The notes under the pieces: generated by a model | Told to the model about the DNA's origin: nothing | What the model saw: only the letters and a program-made list of their open reading frames with translations | The model's database searches: none | Source: Trichothermofontia sp964536415 | GTDB taxonomy: Bacteria > Cyanobacteriota > Cyanobacteriia > B231 | DNA length: 64,000 bases | Reading direction: 5' to 3' | NCBI GenBank assembly: GCA_964536415.1 | Contig: CAZHXN010000003.1 | Location: 41,179-105,178, forward strand | Part shown: positions 37,673 through 45,554 of the stretch, piece by piece | Layout: each line of letters starts with the position of its first letter | Numbering within the stretch: position 1 is the stretch's first letter | Made by a program: the position numbers and the translations under genes

Positions 37673-38914
37673 TCAGCCTGAACCTGAACCACTTGATCGC
37701 GCGATCGCCTCTCCAAAAAGCTCTCTCAAACGAGTGAGCAACTCCTCCCGTACAAACCGAGTCATATCTGAAGCTGAGAGGGAATTTTGTCGCATTTCTG
37801 TGTGGGCGAGATCATTGCGCATATCTCGTAATTGAGACCACAGTTTTGATAAGCCTTCTAAGTTTGTAATAACTGATCCCAATTCATCTGGCTTAGGATT
37901 GTGATCTTTGTCCTTTACCCACTCAACCAATTGATTCAAGCTTTGCTCAATGACCTCCCGTTCGCTTTTCTGGAGATAATCACGTTCTAGTTCGACGCAT
38001 AATGCGGAGACAATCCATTCGCGACTGAGGAGGATGGATTGGGCACTTAAGGATTTGTCAACATACCAGCATAGAAGATCAAATTGCTTCTTTAATGCTT
38101 GCTGCGCGTCAGCCTGTCGTGGATTATCAAGGGCAAACTGGCTATAATCTGCCTGAATCCGATCGAGCAGCAGGGCAAAGGGTTGGGCAAACATTCCGAC
38201 TTCTGTTTTCAGGGTTTGAGCGGGAATCTTCTCTAGTCGGGCTGTTTCTTCCATGAGTTTGAGTGGACGGACTAGCTCAATGCTGTCGGAAATTGCTTGA
38301 ATGCGATCGCCAAATTGTCGAAGTGCCTTAGGCGCGATCGGCTCTTGGTTTTGCCGACCTTGCCGATAGAAGTCCTGCTGAATAGTTGAGAGTAATTGTC
38401 CTAGTTCTTTTGCTGAGCCAGTGTTCAAAAATTTATCCGTTGCAGTTAGCCATTCTGCAAATTTGAGCGTGGGAGTTAAGTCAAAAATAGGCGATCGCTC
38501 TTGATTGCGCTCATAGGCCCCGTAGTAGACTCCAGCGATTTTGACATTTCGGGCTTTCTGAAGATAGATCCCAGCTAGAAAGACAAATAGGGGAATTGAG
38601 CGAAACGAGTGGGTTACATCAAGGATGATGGTTTCGTCAGATTCGACTGAAGTCACAACTGCTTCAAAAATCTGCCAGAGTTCATCTTCTGACTGACCTG
38701 ATGGAATATCGATATCCTTTGCTTGGGGAACTGCTTGTTGAAAGGCTTGCCAATGCTTCGCCCTCGCCTCGGCAGTCAGAAATACCTGAATGGTCTCCAC
38801 CGGAAAAAGTGCTGCCAGCGCTGCGGCAACATACTCAGTCTGTTTTTCCTGGTCTTGCCACACGTAGGTGGTGCTGTAATAAGTGTTCGTTCCCAGAAAC
38901 GTGAGAAGTTTCAT
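37673..38914 (-). CDS. CARF-HEPN CRISPR ancillary RNase (Csx1/Csx2, TM1812-like)
   Basis: About 413 residues; start at ATG 38914 (MKLLTFLGTNTYYST), seven codons inside the longest frame. The N-terminal CARF domain (1-160) has FLGTN near the start and ETIILDVTHSFRSIPLFVF, typical of the TM1812/TIGR02221 group. The C-terminal helical HEPN domain holds the RxxxxH motif R366-NDLA-H371 (QLRDMRNDLAHTEM). Such proteins bind cyclic oligoadenylate made by Cas10 and cleave RNA non-specifically. Last gene of the type III island, 30 bases after the OB-like protein gene. Confidence 0.85.
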   Translation of the reverse strand: MKLLTFLGTNTYYSTTYVWQDQEKQTEYVAAALAALFPVETIQVFLTAEARAKHWQAFQQAVPQAKDIDIPSGQSEDELWQIFEAVVTSVESDETIILDVTHSFRSIPLFVFLAGIYLQKARNVKIAGVYYGAYERNQERSPIFDLTPTLKFAEWLTATDKFLNTGSAKELGQLLSTIQQDFYRQGRQNQEPIAPKALRQFGDRIQAISDSIELVRPLKLMEETARLEKIPAQTLKTEVGMFAQPFALLLDRIQADYSQFALDNPRQADAQQALKKQFDLLCWYVDKSLSAQSILLSREWIVSALCVELERDYLQKSEREVIEQSLNQLVEWVKDKDHNPKPDELGSVITNLEGLSKLWSQLRDMRNDLAHTEMRQNSLSASDMTRFVREELLTRLRELFGEAIARSSGSGSG

Positions 38915-38944
38915 ATGCTTAACCTGCTTAATCATCTCAATACC

Positions 38945-39628
38945 TTAACTGACCCCCTTCACCTTTTTGGGAATGCCGTTCTCTCGTAGTTCCAGAATTT
39001 CTACCTGTACAGTCTGCTCCACAGATAACTCACTATACTTTTTCGGCTCTTTGACCGTGAGTTTAATCCCGCCTGGCAGTTCGTAGGTGACTTCTTTACC
39101 TTTAATGTTTTTGACCGTTGCTTCTACCTGTTGCCCGACCTGGAAATTCTGGTTTTGGGCGATGGTGCGAATTTCTGCCTGGCGTTGTGATTCCTGCCCC
39201 TGCGTGGTTGCAGCGGGTGCTGTATGAGGGGTTGTTAACGGCTCACCGATGACTCCGCCTTCTTCGTAGTAACGGATTAATCGGTCTGTCCAACCCAGGA
39301 TGTGCAATAGGATCAATGGCTTGGCGCGATAGGGCTGCACATGGCTGCGGCAAGCCTTGTCTAGGTTGCGGTAGTACTCTGGGGTTTTGTCACTGTGACC
39401 AATACTTTTGCCCTGGCTGACCAGAGTTTTGAGATAGTTGAAAAATTGGGTTCCGGCGTTTTCTGGATTTTGTTGTATGGCAAAGCGGAGGTAGGCGATC
39501 GCCTTTTTCAGTTCGTTCACGTCCATCTCCTGTCGCACCAGGGTTTGGGCGATCGTATGGGCAACCTCCCAGTCGGCTTCAGTCATTGGGGTTTCTGTTT
39601 CAGCCGCAAATTCGATGAGCGTGTCCAT
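38945..39628 (-). CDS. island protein with helical N-terminus and OB/S1-like C-terminus, unknown
   Basis: 227 residues. The N-terminal ~120 are helical (ELKKAIAYLRFAIQQNPENA, then KTPEYYRNLDKACRSHV), followed by a Thr/Gln-rich linker. The C-terminal ~75 form a predicted small beta barrel with VGQQVEATVKNIKGKEVTYE and VEQTVQVEIL, which resembles S1/OB RNA-binding repeats. I do not recognise a named cas family. It lies between a RAMP gene and the CARF-HEPN gene on the same strand, so an RNA-binding or regulatory role in the III-D module is likely but inferred. Confidence 0.55.
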   Translation of the reverse strand: MDTLIEFAAETETPMTEADWEVAHTIAQTLVRQEMDVNELKKAIAYLRFAIQQNPENAGTQFFNYLKTLVSQGKSIGHSDKTPEYYRNLDKACRSHVQPYRAKPLILLHILGWTDRLIRYYEEGGVIGEPLTTPHTAPAATTQGQESQRQAEIRTIAQNQNFQVGQQVEATVKNIKGKEVTYELPGGIKLTVKEPKKYSELSVEQTVQVEILELRENGIPKKVKGVS

Positions 39629-39687
39629 CTCCGTTATTTACCCTTCACAAAGTACAAACCTGTCGTTTGCGAGGCTTAGTTTGGAAC

Positions 39688-39751
39688 TTTACCACAAAGG
39701 CATAGAGAACATAGAGCGATGTCTCGGTACCCTCCGTGTCTCTGTGGTAAA
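39688..39751. repeat. MITE-like hairpin repeat between RAMP and OB-like genes
   Basis: 64-bp element with perfect nine-base ends TTTACCACA and TGTGGTAAA, and imperfect pairing continuing inward (AAAGGCATAGAG against CTCCGTGTCTC). The sequence type (ACCACAGAGxCACAGAG) is a well-known dispersed repeat in bacteria. It could also end or attenuate the operon transcript as a long hairpin. Confidence 0.6.
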
Positions 39752-39769
39752 ATTCTTAAATTTTTCATC

Positions 39770-40960
39770 TTAATAGACTCCAGTGGGGGCGGCACGATCG
39801 GTGGGAAATTTCAGCACTTCTGCTAGTTGTTTCAGTTGTGGCTCCTGAATCAATTCTCCATGGGCAGCCTGAATCATCTGTTGCATAAATTGTTGCAGTG
39901 GCTCACCCGTTAGCCGGTCAGATTCTGCCAGGGTGTAGCGAGTGTAGCGATCGCGCAGATTTGGAACGATCTCATTGTCTCTATTGCCAGCACTGAGGCG
40001 AGTCCAGATTTCCATCTCTGATATATCAACGGTTAAGCTGCCCATCCCAATTGGTTTACCGGTGCCAACTTTCAGTGCAAATTGATGATTCTTATCTTGG
40101 CCTAGTGCCACCAACAACCCTCCTAATTGTGCTTTTGTCAGGTTAATAAACTGTAAACTTCCTACAAAGCAAGACTCAGACATAGCCAGTTGTGTATCAA
40201 TTCCCTTTTCACCTTTATGTATTGAATTAGTAAAGTGATAGTAGAATTTACGACCACCTACTACTTTTTCTTCAACATTTGAGTAATAATCTGCTTTTTC
40301 AAGGTGTGGTTGATATAAAGAGGGAACAAATTTAATTGCTGTTTTTTGGGTACATATTGCATCACTGAAAGAGACAAGACCCTCGCAATTGATCGCACCA
40401 AAAACTTGACAGGATGGGCAAAGTTCAACATTTCTGTCACGAGTATCCTTGTTTCTGTCACGAGTATCCTTTTTTTTAGGAGAGCATTCTCCATATCCCT
40501 TCGGAACTTTGATTTTGACTTTCTTTTTGTCGATTTCATAATTTCTGGATACTTTACAAATGCAACTCCTAGTAATTGCCTCATGTATAGAACGCACAGA
40601 TCCTTTTAATGAACTACCTGGAATTATTAACTGATCTGATCGAGAAATCGCAGTCTTAACCAGTGAGTCTTTTAGAATTTTGGAAGCGATATCACGACTA
40701 AGCACAGTGATTCCTGATAAAACTGTGGTAGCTGTGTGAACGTTTAATTGCAAGGCAATCTTGCCGGTATAGTGACTTTCTTTATAACAATCAAGACCTG
40801 CTGGTTTAGCTTTCGCTAAAGCCAATAGGTTGCCAGAAGTGTCTTTAGGAAATGGGATTAGCCGATAGGGTTTTGCAGACAGGTTTCCTGTGGATCGATT
40901 ATTAGCAGGGCGGTTAGGACGGGAGTTAGGACGGGAGTTAGGACGTGGTGTGTTAGACAT
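39770..40960 (-). CDS. RAMP superfamily (Cas7-like) protein, III-D module
   Basis: 396 residues. The core RAMP signatures are LIIPGSSLKGSVRSIHE near residue 110-125 and the glycine-rich KVGTGKPIGMGSL near 300. A likely zinc site pairs CICK and CSPKKK with CPSCQVFG. The first ~25 residues are a repetitive Arg/Pro/Asn tail encoded by a 12-bp unit repeated three times. A 21-bp tandem duplication (40431-40472) doubles KDTRDRN inside the zinc loop. Probably a Cas7-type backbone subunit; no catalytic Asp is evident before the IPGSSLKG motif. Two bases after csx19. Confidence 0.78.
   Translation of the reverse strand: MSNTPRPNSRPNSRPNRPANNRSTGNLSAKPYRLIPFPKDTSGNLLALAKAKPAGLDCYKESHYTGKIALQLNVHTATTVLSGITVLSRDIASKILKDSLVKTAISRSDQLIIPGSSLKGSVRSIHEAITRSCICKVSRNYEIDKKKVKIKVPKGYGECSPKKKDTRDRNKDTRDRNVELCPSCQVFGAINCEGLVSFSDAICTQKTAIKFVPSLYQPHLEKADYYSNVEEKVVGGRKFYYHFTNSIHKGEKGIDTQLAMSESCFVGSLQFINLTKAQLGGLLVALGQDKNHQFALKVGTGKPIGMGSLTVDISEMEIWTRLSAGNRDNEIVPNLRDRYTRYTLAESDRLTGEPLQQFMQQMIQAAHGELIQEPQLKQLAEVLKFPTDRAAPTGVY
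40431..40472 (+). repeat. 21-bp tandem duplication inside the RAMP gene
   Basis: TTTCTGTCACGAGTATCCTT plus one base occurs twice head to tail. It adds seven residues (KDTRDRN) in frame to the zinc-loop insertion of the RAMP protein on the minus strand. The two copies differ only in the last base, so it is recent. Confidence 0.85.
40913..40948 (+). repeat. 12-bp tandem repeat in the RAMP N-terminus
   Basis: GTTAGGACGGGA is repeated three times (last copy diverged at the end). On the minus strand it encodes RPNS-type repeats at the extreme N-terminus of the RAMP protein. Confidence 0.8.
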
Positions 40961-40962
40961 GG

Positions 40963-41409
40963 CTATTTAATGCGTGTAAGGGCAACGAAATGAATGGTGG
41001 CAGTCTGGCGATCGCGGAAGTAGCGTTGTTGAATGGCTTCAGGCTTAATGTCAGTACTGTAGTAAAAGCCTTTGGGATATCGGGTTTCTTGGGATTCATG
41101 GCAGTGAGCGGGGCGATCGCAGGCTTCCCAATTGCCATCAAGGGCTGTAAATCCCGGCACTGGATCTGACTGATTACTCAGTACCAATACGCTATAGCCT
41201 GTTCCCTGTGCTTTCCAGCGCAGTTCCAGGGTTGTGTTAAACAGTTGCCCTTCGGGGCTGGGAAAGTCTTGTGGTAACTTAGCCTCAAAGCCGCTAACGC
41301 GATGGGGCCACCGCAGAAAAAAATAGGATTCTGGGGTTTGAAGTTGCGCGATGAGCGATCGCAACTCCTCAGCCGAGTTAACCGTACAGGTTCCGACAAA
41401 AGCACTCAT
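40963..41409 (-). CDS. csx19: Csx19-like type III-D protein
   Basis: 148 residues. The protein lies between two RAMP genes, overlapping the upstream one by four bases, in a module with Csx10 and an unfused Cas10. The FLRWPHRVSGFEAKLP and FTALDGNWEACDRP stretches and the short length fit the TIGR03984/Csx19 family, a non-catalytic subunit of type III-D complexes. I rely on memory of the family and on context, so csx19 is a good but unproven call. Confidence 0.65.
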   Translation of the reverse strand: MSAFVGTCTVNSAEELRSLIAQLQTPESYFFLRWPHRVSGFEAKLPQDFPSPEGQLFNTTLELRWKAQGTGYSVLVLSNQSDPVPGFTALDGNWEACDRPAHCHESQETRYPKGFYYSTDIKPEAIQQRYFRDRQTATIHFVALTRIK

Positions 41410-42353
41410 GCCGCTACCCCTAATAATCGACTCCAGGCTTTAACCGATCGCTCAAACAAATCTGCGACCTGGATTTGTCCCGTCCAGACCAGTTGTACCC
41501 CAAATCCGAGGGGCATGGCGGCAGCAGCAACCGGTGTTTCCTGGTGATCAGGCTTGGGAAAGCCATAATTTCCAGCCTCGGTTTCGTCTACTAAGAACTC
41601 ACCCGCTCCTAATAGCATGGTGTGAGACCATTGCTGACTGGTGGCGATCGCTTGAATCTGCCTATTTTCCAGCACACAACCGGGATACTGAACAGTAGCT
41701 GAATCATACCGGACGGTGACAGTTCCCATACCGCGAGATTTGGCAAAGCCGAGACCAAACCAGCCATCGTTCAAGTCGCGCAATACCAGGCCCATTAACC
41801 CCAATTGTGCCAGGGTAAAGTTCTTCAGATGAATCTTGGTTTTGAAGTCACCAGCGGTACACACCTGATAGTTGAAGGGGCCAACCGCGACGGAACCAAA
41901 CACCCGATCGATCGCCACGCCATTGCGTTCCTCAATTTTGAGTTGTGCGCGATTAACGGGATAAGCATCCTCAATGCGAACGCGACTGGCAATTTCAGTA
42001 CTGCCAAACATCTGATCTGTAAAGCAGGATAGCTTATAAATCTCTGGTGCCGACTTGCCGCTGAGGTAGTCGCGTTTATCATTCAGCGGATCATTGGCCC
42101 AGATGCCCTGACCGTTGTTAGGACGGCGATCGCTCCCTACCGTGCGGACAATCCGCTCCGCATGGGCACGAATCGCTCCTTTCAGAGAACTCCCCGGCAG
42201 ATAAATTGACTTTCCGCCCTGGTGATAGGTCTCCACAAATTCCATATCGGGCTTGGTCGGATCAGCCCCTTCTTTCCCCGCTTTGATCAGGATGGGACCG
42301 CAGGGAGAAATCGTCAGTTCGATGGTGCAGTGGTTTACAAAGCGTTTATGCAT
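41406..42353 (-). CDS. RAMP superfamily Cas7 subunit, III-D module
   Basis: 315 residues. RAMP core: YLPGSSLKGAIRAHAER near residues 58-75, RNGVAIDRVFGSVA around 145, and the glycine-rich GLGFAKSRGMGTVTVRY near 215. Asp36, about 20 residues before the PGSSLKG motif, sits where Csm3 has its catalytic Asp33, so target RNA cleavage is possible. The C-terminal part has LGAGEFLVDETE and a Pro-rich loop. Follows csx7-like with an 18-base gap and overlaps csx19. Confidence 0.82.
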   Translation of the reverse strand: MHKRFVNHCTIELTISPCGPILIKAGKEGADPTKPDMEFVETYHQGGKSIYLPGSSLKGAIRAHAERIVRTVGSDRRPNNGQGIWANDPLNDKRDYLSGKSAPEIYKLSCFTDQMFGSTEIASRVRIEDAYPVNRAQLKIEERNGVAIDRVFGSVAVGPFNYQVCTAGDFKTKIHLKNFTLAQLGLMGLVLRDLNDGWFGLGFAKSRGMGTVTVRYDSATVQYPGCVLENRQIQAIATSQQWSHTMLLGAGEFLVDETEAGNYGFPKPDHQETPVAAAAMPLGFGVQLVWTGQIQVADLFERSVKAWSRLLGVAA

Positions 42354-42371
42354 GAGTAGTCTCTCTCGCAG

Positions 42372-43211
42372 CTAATCTGGACAGTTTGTTAATTTGTTAA
42401 GTAGTTCTGTTGTCCAATGATGTTTCAGCGTCTCTATTTCTTGAGGAGATTTGACGTAAGGTTGAAGCTGGCCATCCACTAAATGTTTCAGGTAATCCAT
42501 TAAATCCCTGGGATTGCTAGGGTTAACCCAAATCATTTCGTCGAGCTGTAGCTTAACGACACCCAGCCCCCTAGAACGACCTCCCCCTAAGGGAATCTGC
42601 TCGGTCTCAAACTGGTGCAGGCCAATCATGAGTAAGCCCAGTTCCCAATCTTCAGCATTCTCAACGATGGCTTTGAACTCAAAGGGAGTTCCTGCCGGTA
42701 CGACCTGGAAATCGTAGAGCTTGCGATCGGCAGCCGTCTCTGTATCCCGATCGATGGCCACGCCATCCCGCTCCTGGTACTGCCCAAACCAAGCATCAGG
42801 AAAAACGGTTAGATCGCGGACTTGAAATTTACTGGCGATCCAGGGAGAACCAAAAAGGCGAGAGATCAGGTCGGTTTCGTTGACGATCGCCTGGGTCAGG
42901 TCTGCATCGTCGGCGATCGTATCCTTGAGCACTCGAATCTCACTAGCCCTGAGAGACCACTCATCTTCATTAGCAGGGTTGGCAACCAGCTTGCGATCAT
43001 TTCCCAAGATTCCCCTGAGGAAGCTTTCCAGGCGCGATCGCATGGCTCCCTTAAAACTGGCTCCCGGAATCAGGGGCCGCCCCAGGGAATCCTTGACCAC
43101 CGGCAAGTCAGAGCCGATCGGTTCCGTCGATCGCCCTTGGGAAATGCGTAATGCAGTTACAGTGGTCAGAGTGCCACTGATTTCCAGACGGTTTTTGAAG
43201 ACATCAAACAT
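42372..43211 (-). CDS. csx7: Csx7-type RAMP (Cas7) protein, III-D module
   Basis: 279 residues. Starts FKNRLEISGTLTTVTALRIS, a typical RAMP first strand. It carries DLPVVKDSLGRPLIPGASFKG with Asp35 in the position of the Csm3 catalytic Asp, then RDGVAIDRDTETAADRKLYDF and the glycine-rich IPLGGGRSRGLGVVKL. The pattern fits the TIGR02581/Csx7 group of type III Cas7 proteins. It is separated from the upstream cas genes by the AbrB/VapC pair. Confidence 0.82.
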   Translation of the reverse strand: MFDVFKNRLEISGTLTTVTALRISQGRSTEPIGSDLPVVKDSLGRPLIPGASFKGAMRSRLESFLRGILGNDRKLVANPANEDEWSLRASEIRVLKDTIADDADLTQAIVNETDLISRLFGSPWIASKFQVRDLTVFPDAWFGQYQERDGVAIDRDTETAADRKLYDFQVVPAGTPFEFKAIVENAEDWELGLLMIGLHQFETEQIPLGGGRSRGLGVVKLQLDEMIWVNPSNPRDLMDYLKHLVDGQLQPYVKSPQEIETLKHHWTTELLNKLTNCPD

Positions 43212-43233
43212 TGCTTCCTCCCTGCGATTAGAG

Positions 43234-43533
43234 TTAACGAATCATACGAATAGATATATTCAGGGTGAGATCATTCCAGGCAGTATCGGCAGTTAATACC
43301 GGAATTTCTAGCCTCATGCCAAGAGCCAAACAAGCGCGATCGCCTAACGAAAGCCCCAATAGTTTAGTTTGGGGTCGTATATCTTCAACCTTTGACAGGA
43401 CTTCAGCCCAGTTAATAGCACCGATACAGGCACTATCGTTGAGGGCTGTTTCGACAAGGCCGACTCCATCTTCATCAAAAAGATAGGCCAGCATCGCTGA
43501 AGCATCTAAAACTACACTACTCACAGGCTGCAC
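43234..43533 (-). CDS. vapC: PIN-domain VapC-like toxin with in-frame internal deletion
   Basis: 99 residues; PIN toxins of this type are usually ~130. The beginning SVVLDASAMLAYLFDE and the end LGLSLGDRACLALGMRLEIPVLTADTAW are standard, but after AEVLSKVEDI about 30 residues are missing before RPQTK. All four acidic residues of the RNase site are kept (Asp10, Glu44, Asp65, Asp83). It overlaps the AbrB-type antitoxin by 17 bases. It may be inactive for lack of a structural segment, or a shortened active form. Confidence 0.8.
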   Translation of the reverse strand: MQPVSSVVLDASAMLAYLFDEDGVGLVETALNDSACIGAINWAEVLSKVEDIRPQTKLLGLSLGDRACLALGMRLEIPVLTADTAWNDLTLNISIRMIR

Positions 43534-43777
43534 TCCGACGACGTTCCTGGATTAGCTCATCGACAACACTTTTTTCTGGAGTTGGATTCTTAAGAATTCC
43601 GCGCAAGCTATGAACCTGCTGTCTTAGGCTCGTAAGTTGAATCACCCCTGTCTCTGAGATCGTCAGGATAAAGCGATCGCCTTCAACCAAGCCTAGTTCC
43701 TGACGAACCGAATCCGGTAGTGGTAAGCGGCCTTCGTCATCCAGATAAAGTGTTTTTGGATACTGCTGTAAAGTCAT
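43517..43777 (-). CDS. vapB: AbrB/SpoVT-type antitoxin (VapB)
   Basis: 86 residues. A swapped-hairpin AbrB DNA-binding domain (DEGRLPLPDSVRQELGLVEGDRF) is followed by a helical C-terminal tail that would wrap the toxin. It overlaps and precedes the PIN toxin gene, the usual antitoxin-first order. The pair sits inside the III-D operon between the Card1-like nuclease and csx7. Confidence 0.85.
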   Translation of the reverse strand: MTLQQYPKTLYLDDEGRLPLPDSVRQELGLVEGDRFILTISETGVIQLTSLRQQVHSLRGILKNPTPEKSVVDELIQERRRSAACE

Positions 43778-43793
43778 AGACTACTAACTCCAA

Positions 43794-44966
43794 TCATCGC
43801 CTTGTATACTCAGGATTTTCCATCTCCTTTTTGAGAAAGTCTGGCAAATTGATCAGATCTGTGCCATTGAAGATCTTTACTCTACTGTTTTTGGCTTCCT
43901 GTTGAATTTCATCCGGGATCTCTGTAACACTTACTACAAGGATCTTTAAGCAATAGCTTTCTCCTAGCTTTTCAGCAATGTTGCGCAGCTTAAGTATATC
44001 CTTTTTGTCAAATCTGCCAGTCTTGCACTCACATATCAGAGGATTAGAATTATGAAGACAGAACAGATCAATTTCACCATTGAAATTGTTCAATTCAATT
44101 GAAGGTTCAACCGAATCAAATCCACAATCTTGAGTCTGAAGATAGACAAGTAGCTCAAGCCAGTCTCCTTTAAGAAAACTATATGTCTCAGGAGTGACAC
44201 GAAAAGATATCTCTTCCGAGATATCTAGCTGCTCAATTAAAGATTTTTCTTGTAGGCTTTCAAGAAATTTAATGACAAAAGACCTCACCAGATTTTTCTT
44301 GTTTATTAAGTCATCACTGAAAGATACCTCACGAATTCCTTTAATCGAATCGCTACCTGAACTTGCCTGTTGTCGAAGCTCAGACAGTATTGAATCAACG
44401 CTTTCAATATTTTCAGCAAAGTCAAAAACAAGTCCTTTTAACTGCTCCTGGTTCTGGAAGGTAAAGCTATCCTCTGCTTTTCTTTTGTAAATTTCGTGCC
44501 CACATGCCCGGATGTAGTCTTCTACACTCAATTTTGCTGTGAATGGTATTGGAGACTCATTTTCTTTGAGGGGAACAATGATTCCCTGGTCGGTACTGAC
44601 AGTAAAAATAGTTGCAGTTGGAAATTTTTTCTGAAGGAAATCATAGCTGGCAATAGACATCGTTTGTGGGGCTGAAGCCAGACTAGCACAGGAAACTTCC
44701 TCCTCTCCGGCAAGCAATTCAGTTAATGCTTCCAATACTTGAGTGAAGTTGTAGGGATCAACCACCTTTACATCTCGGCCAGATAAAAAATCTAAACTTT
44801 CTTTTTTGCTTTTAATAAAGCTATAAGCAGTTCTCTGGAGTTTCTCATACTCTTCTCCTTTACAAACCAGAAACTTGATTTTGCTAACACTATCCAGGAA
44901 CTGAAGAATCCCAGATATCGCTGGAACAGCGCTACGTCCCCCAATCAGAACCAGTGCAGTGCCCAT
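43794..44966 (-). CDS. Card1/Can2-like CARF nuclease (DUF1887-type)
   Basis: About 390 residues; start at ATG 44966 (MGTALVLIGGRSAVPAISG). N-terminal CARF domain (1-145) with the ASLASAPQTMSIASYDF segment near 95-110. A helical linker is followed by a PD-(D/E)xK nuclease domain (about 255-390) with Glu271 (GDWLELL), Asp300 (GEIDLF) and Glu313-x-Lys315 (CECKTG). Proteins of this build bind cyclic tetra-adenylate and cut single-stranded nucleic acid or nick DNA. Base composition is AT-richer than the neighbouring cas genes, as in the 181-residue protein gene beside it. Confidence 0.85.
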   Translation of the reverse strand: MGTALVLIGGRSAVPAISGILQFLDSVSKIKFLVCKGEEYEKLQRTAYSFIKSKKESLDFLSGRDVKVVDPYNFTQVLEALTELLAGEEEVSCASLASAPQTMSIASYDFLQKKFPTATIFTVSTDQGIIVPLKENESPIPFTAKLSVEDYIRACGHEIYKRKAEDSFTFQNQEQLKGLVFDFAENIESVDSILSELRQQASSGSDSIKGIREVSFSDDLINKKNLVRSFVIKFLESLQEKSLIEQLDISEEISFRVTPETYSFLKGDWLELLVYLQTQDCGFDSVEPSIELNNFNGEIDLFCLHNSNPLICECKTGRFDKKDILKLRNIAEKLGESYCLKILVVSVTEIPDEIQQEAKNSRVKIFNGTDLINLPDFLKKEMENPEYTRR

Positions 44967-45008
44967 AAATCTTAATCTCCTTGTTTTCTCAGACACCACA
45001 GTAAACCT

Positions 45009-45554
45009 CTAGCCATTCTTTGTGAGTGCCGTATGTTCCCGACTCAAATAACCCAAATACAGGCGAGCTAACCTTAAATGCAGTGACTGAATCACCGTAT
45101 TCTTATTGACTTGAAGGTATTCTTTAAGAGCGTTCAAGCGATCCTTTTCGATGTCTGAAAGATTCTCATCTTCCAGGCTTTTAGAAATATCTGCTTCGAT
45201 GGAATCAATAATCCTTTTGCAGTTATTTGCTAGACCATCTAAATCATTCACCACTGCATCAGCAAAAACACTATTTTTATCTTTTTCAGACTCCTTGATT
45301 TTCCAAATCTTACTGGCATTCTTGCGGCCTACTTGATAACGAATGAAGTTCTTTATAACTTCAAGAGATGTAACAGGTTCAGTTGCTGCTGCAACGACAT
45401 TCTTAATAGGTGATTTCTCCTTAACCTTTTGGATCTTGAACTTTTTTGCGATTCTCTCAACTTTGCCGATGACATCATCCAGCTGTTGGCTGATGCCTTG
45501 ATCAATTCTTAAGGCCAGTTGCTCTTGAGCATTAATACTAGAAACTGTACTCAC
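45009..45554 (-). CDS. all-helical III-D operon protein, possible Cas11-type small subunit
   Basis: 181 residues, highly charged and predicted all-helical (e.g. RIDQGISQQLDDVIGKVERI, then LEDENLSDIEKDRLNALKEY). It is coupled to csx10 by a four-base overlap. No other small subunit is recognised in the III-D module, so it could be the Cas11 (Csm2/Cmr5-type) protein; that is inference from size, helicity and position. No sequence motif supports it directly. Confidence 0.5.
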   Translation of the reverse strand: MSTVSSINAQEQLALRIDQGISQQLDDVIGKVERIAKKFKIQKVKEKSPIKNVVAAATEPVTSLEVIKNFIRYQVGRKNASKIWKIKESEKDKNSVFADAVVNDLDGLANNCKRIIDSIEADISKSLEDENLSDIEKDRLNALKEYLQVNKNTVIQSLHLRLARLYLGYLSREHTALTKNG

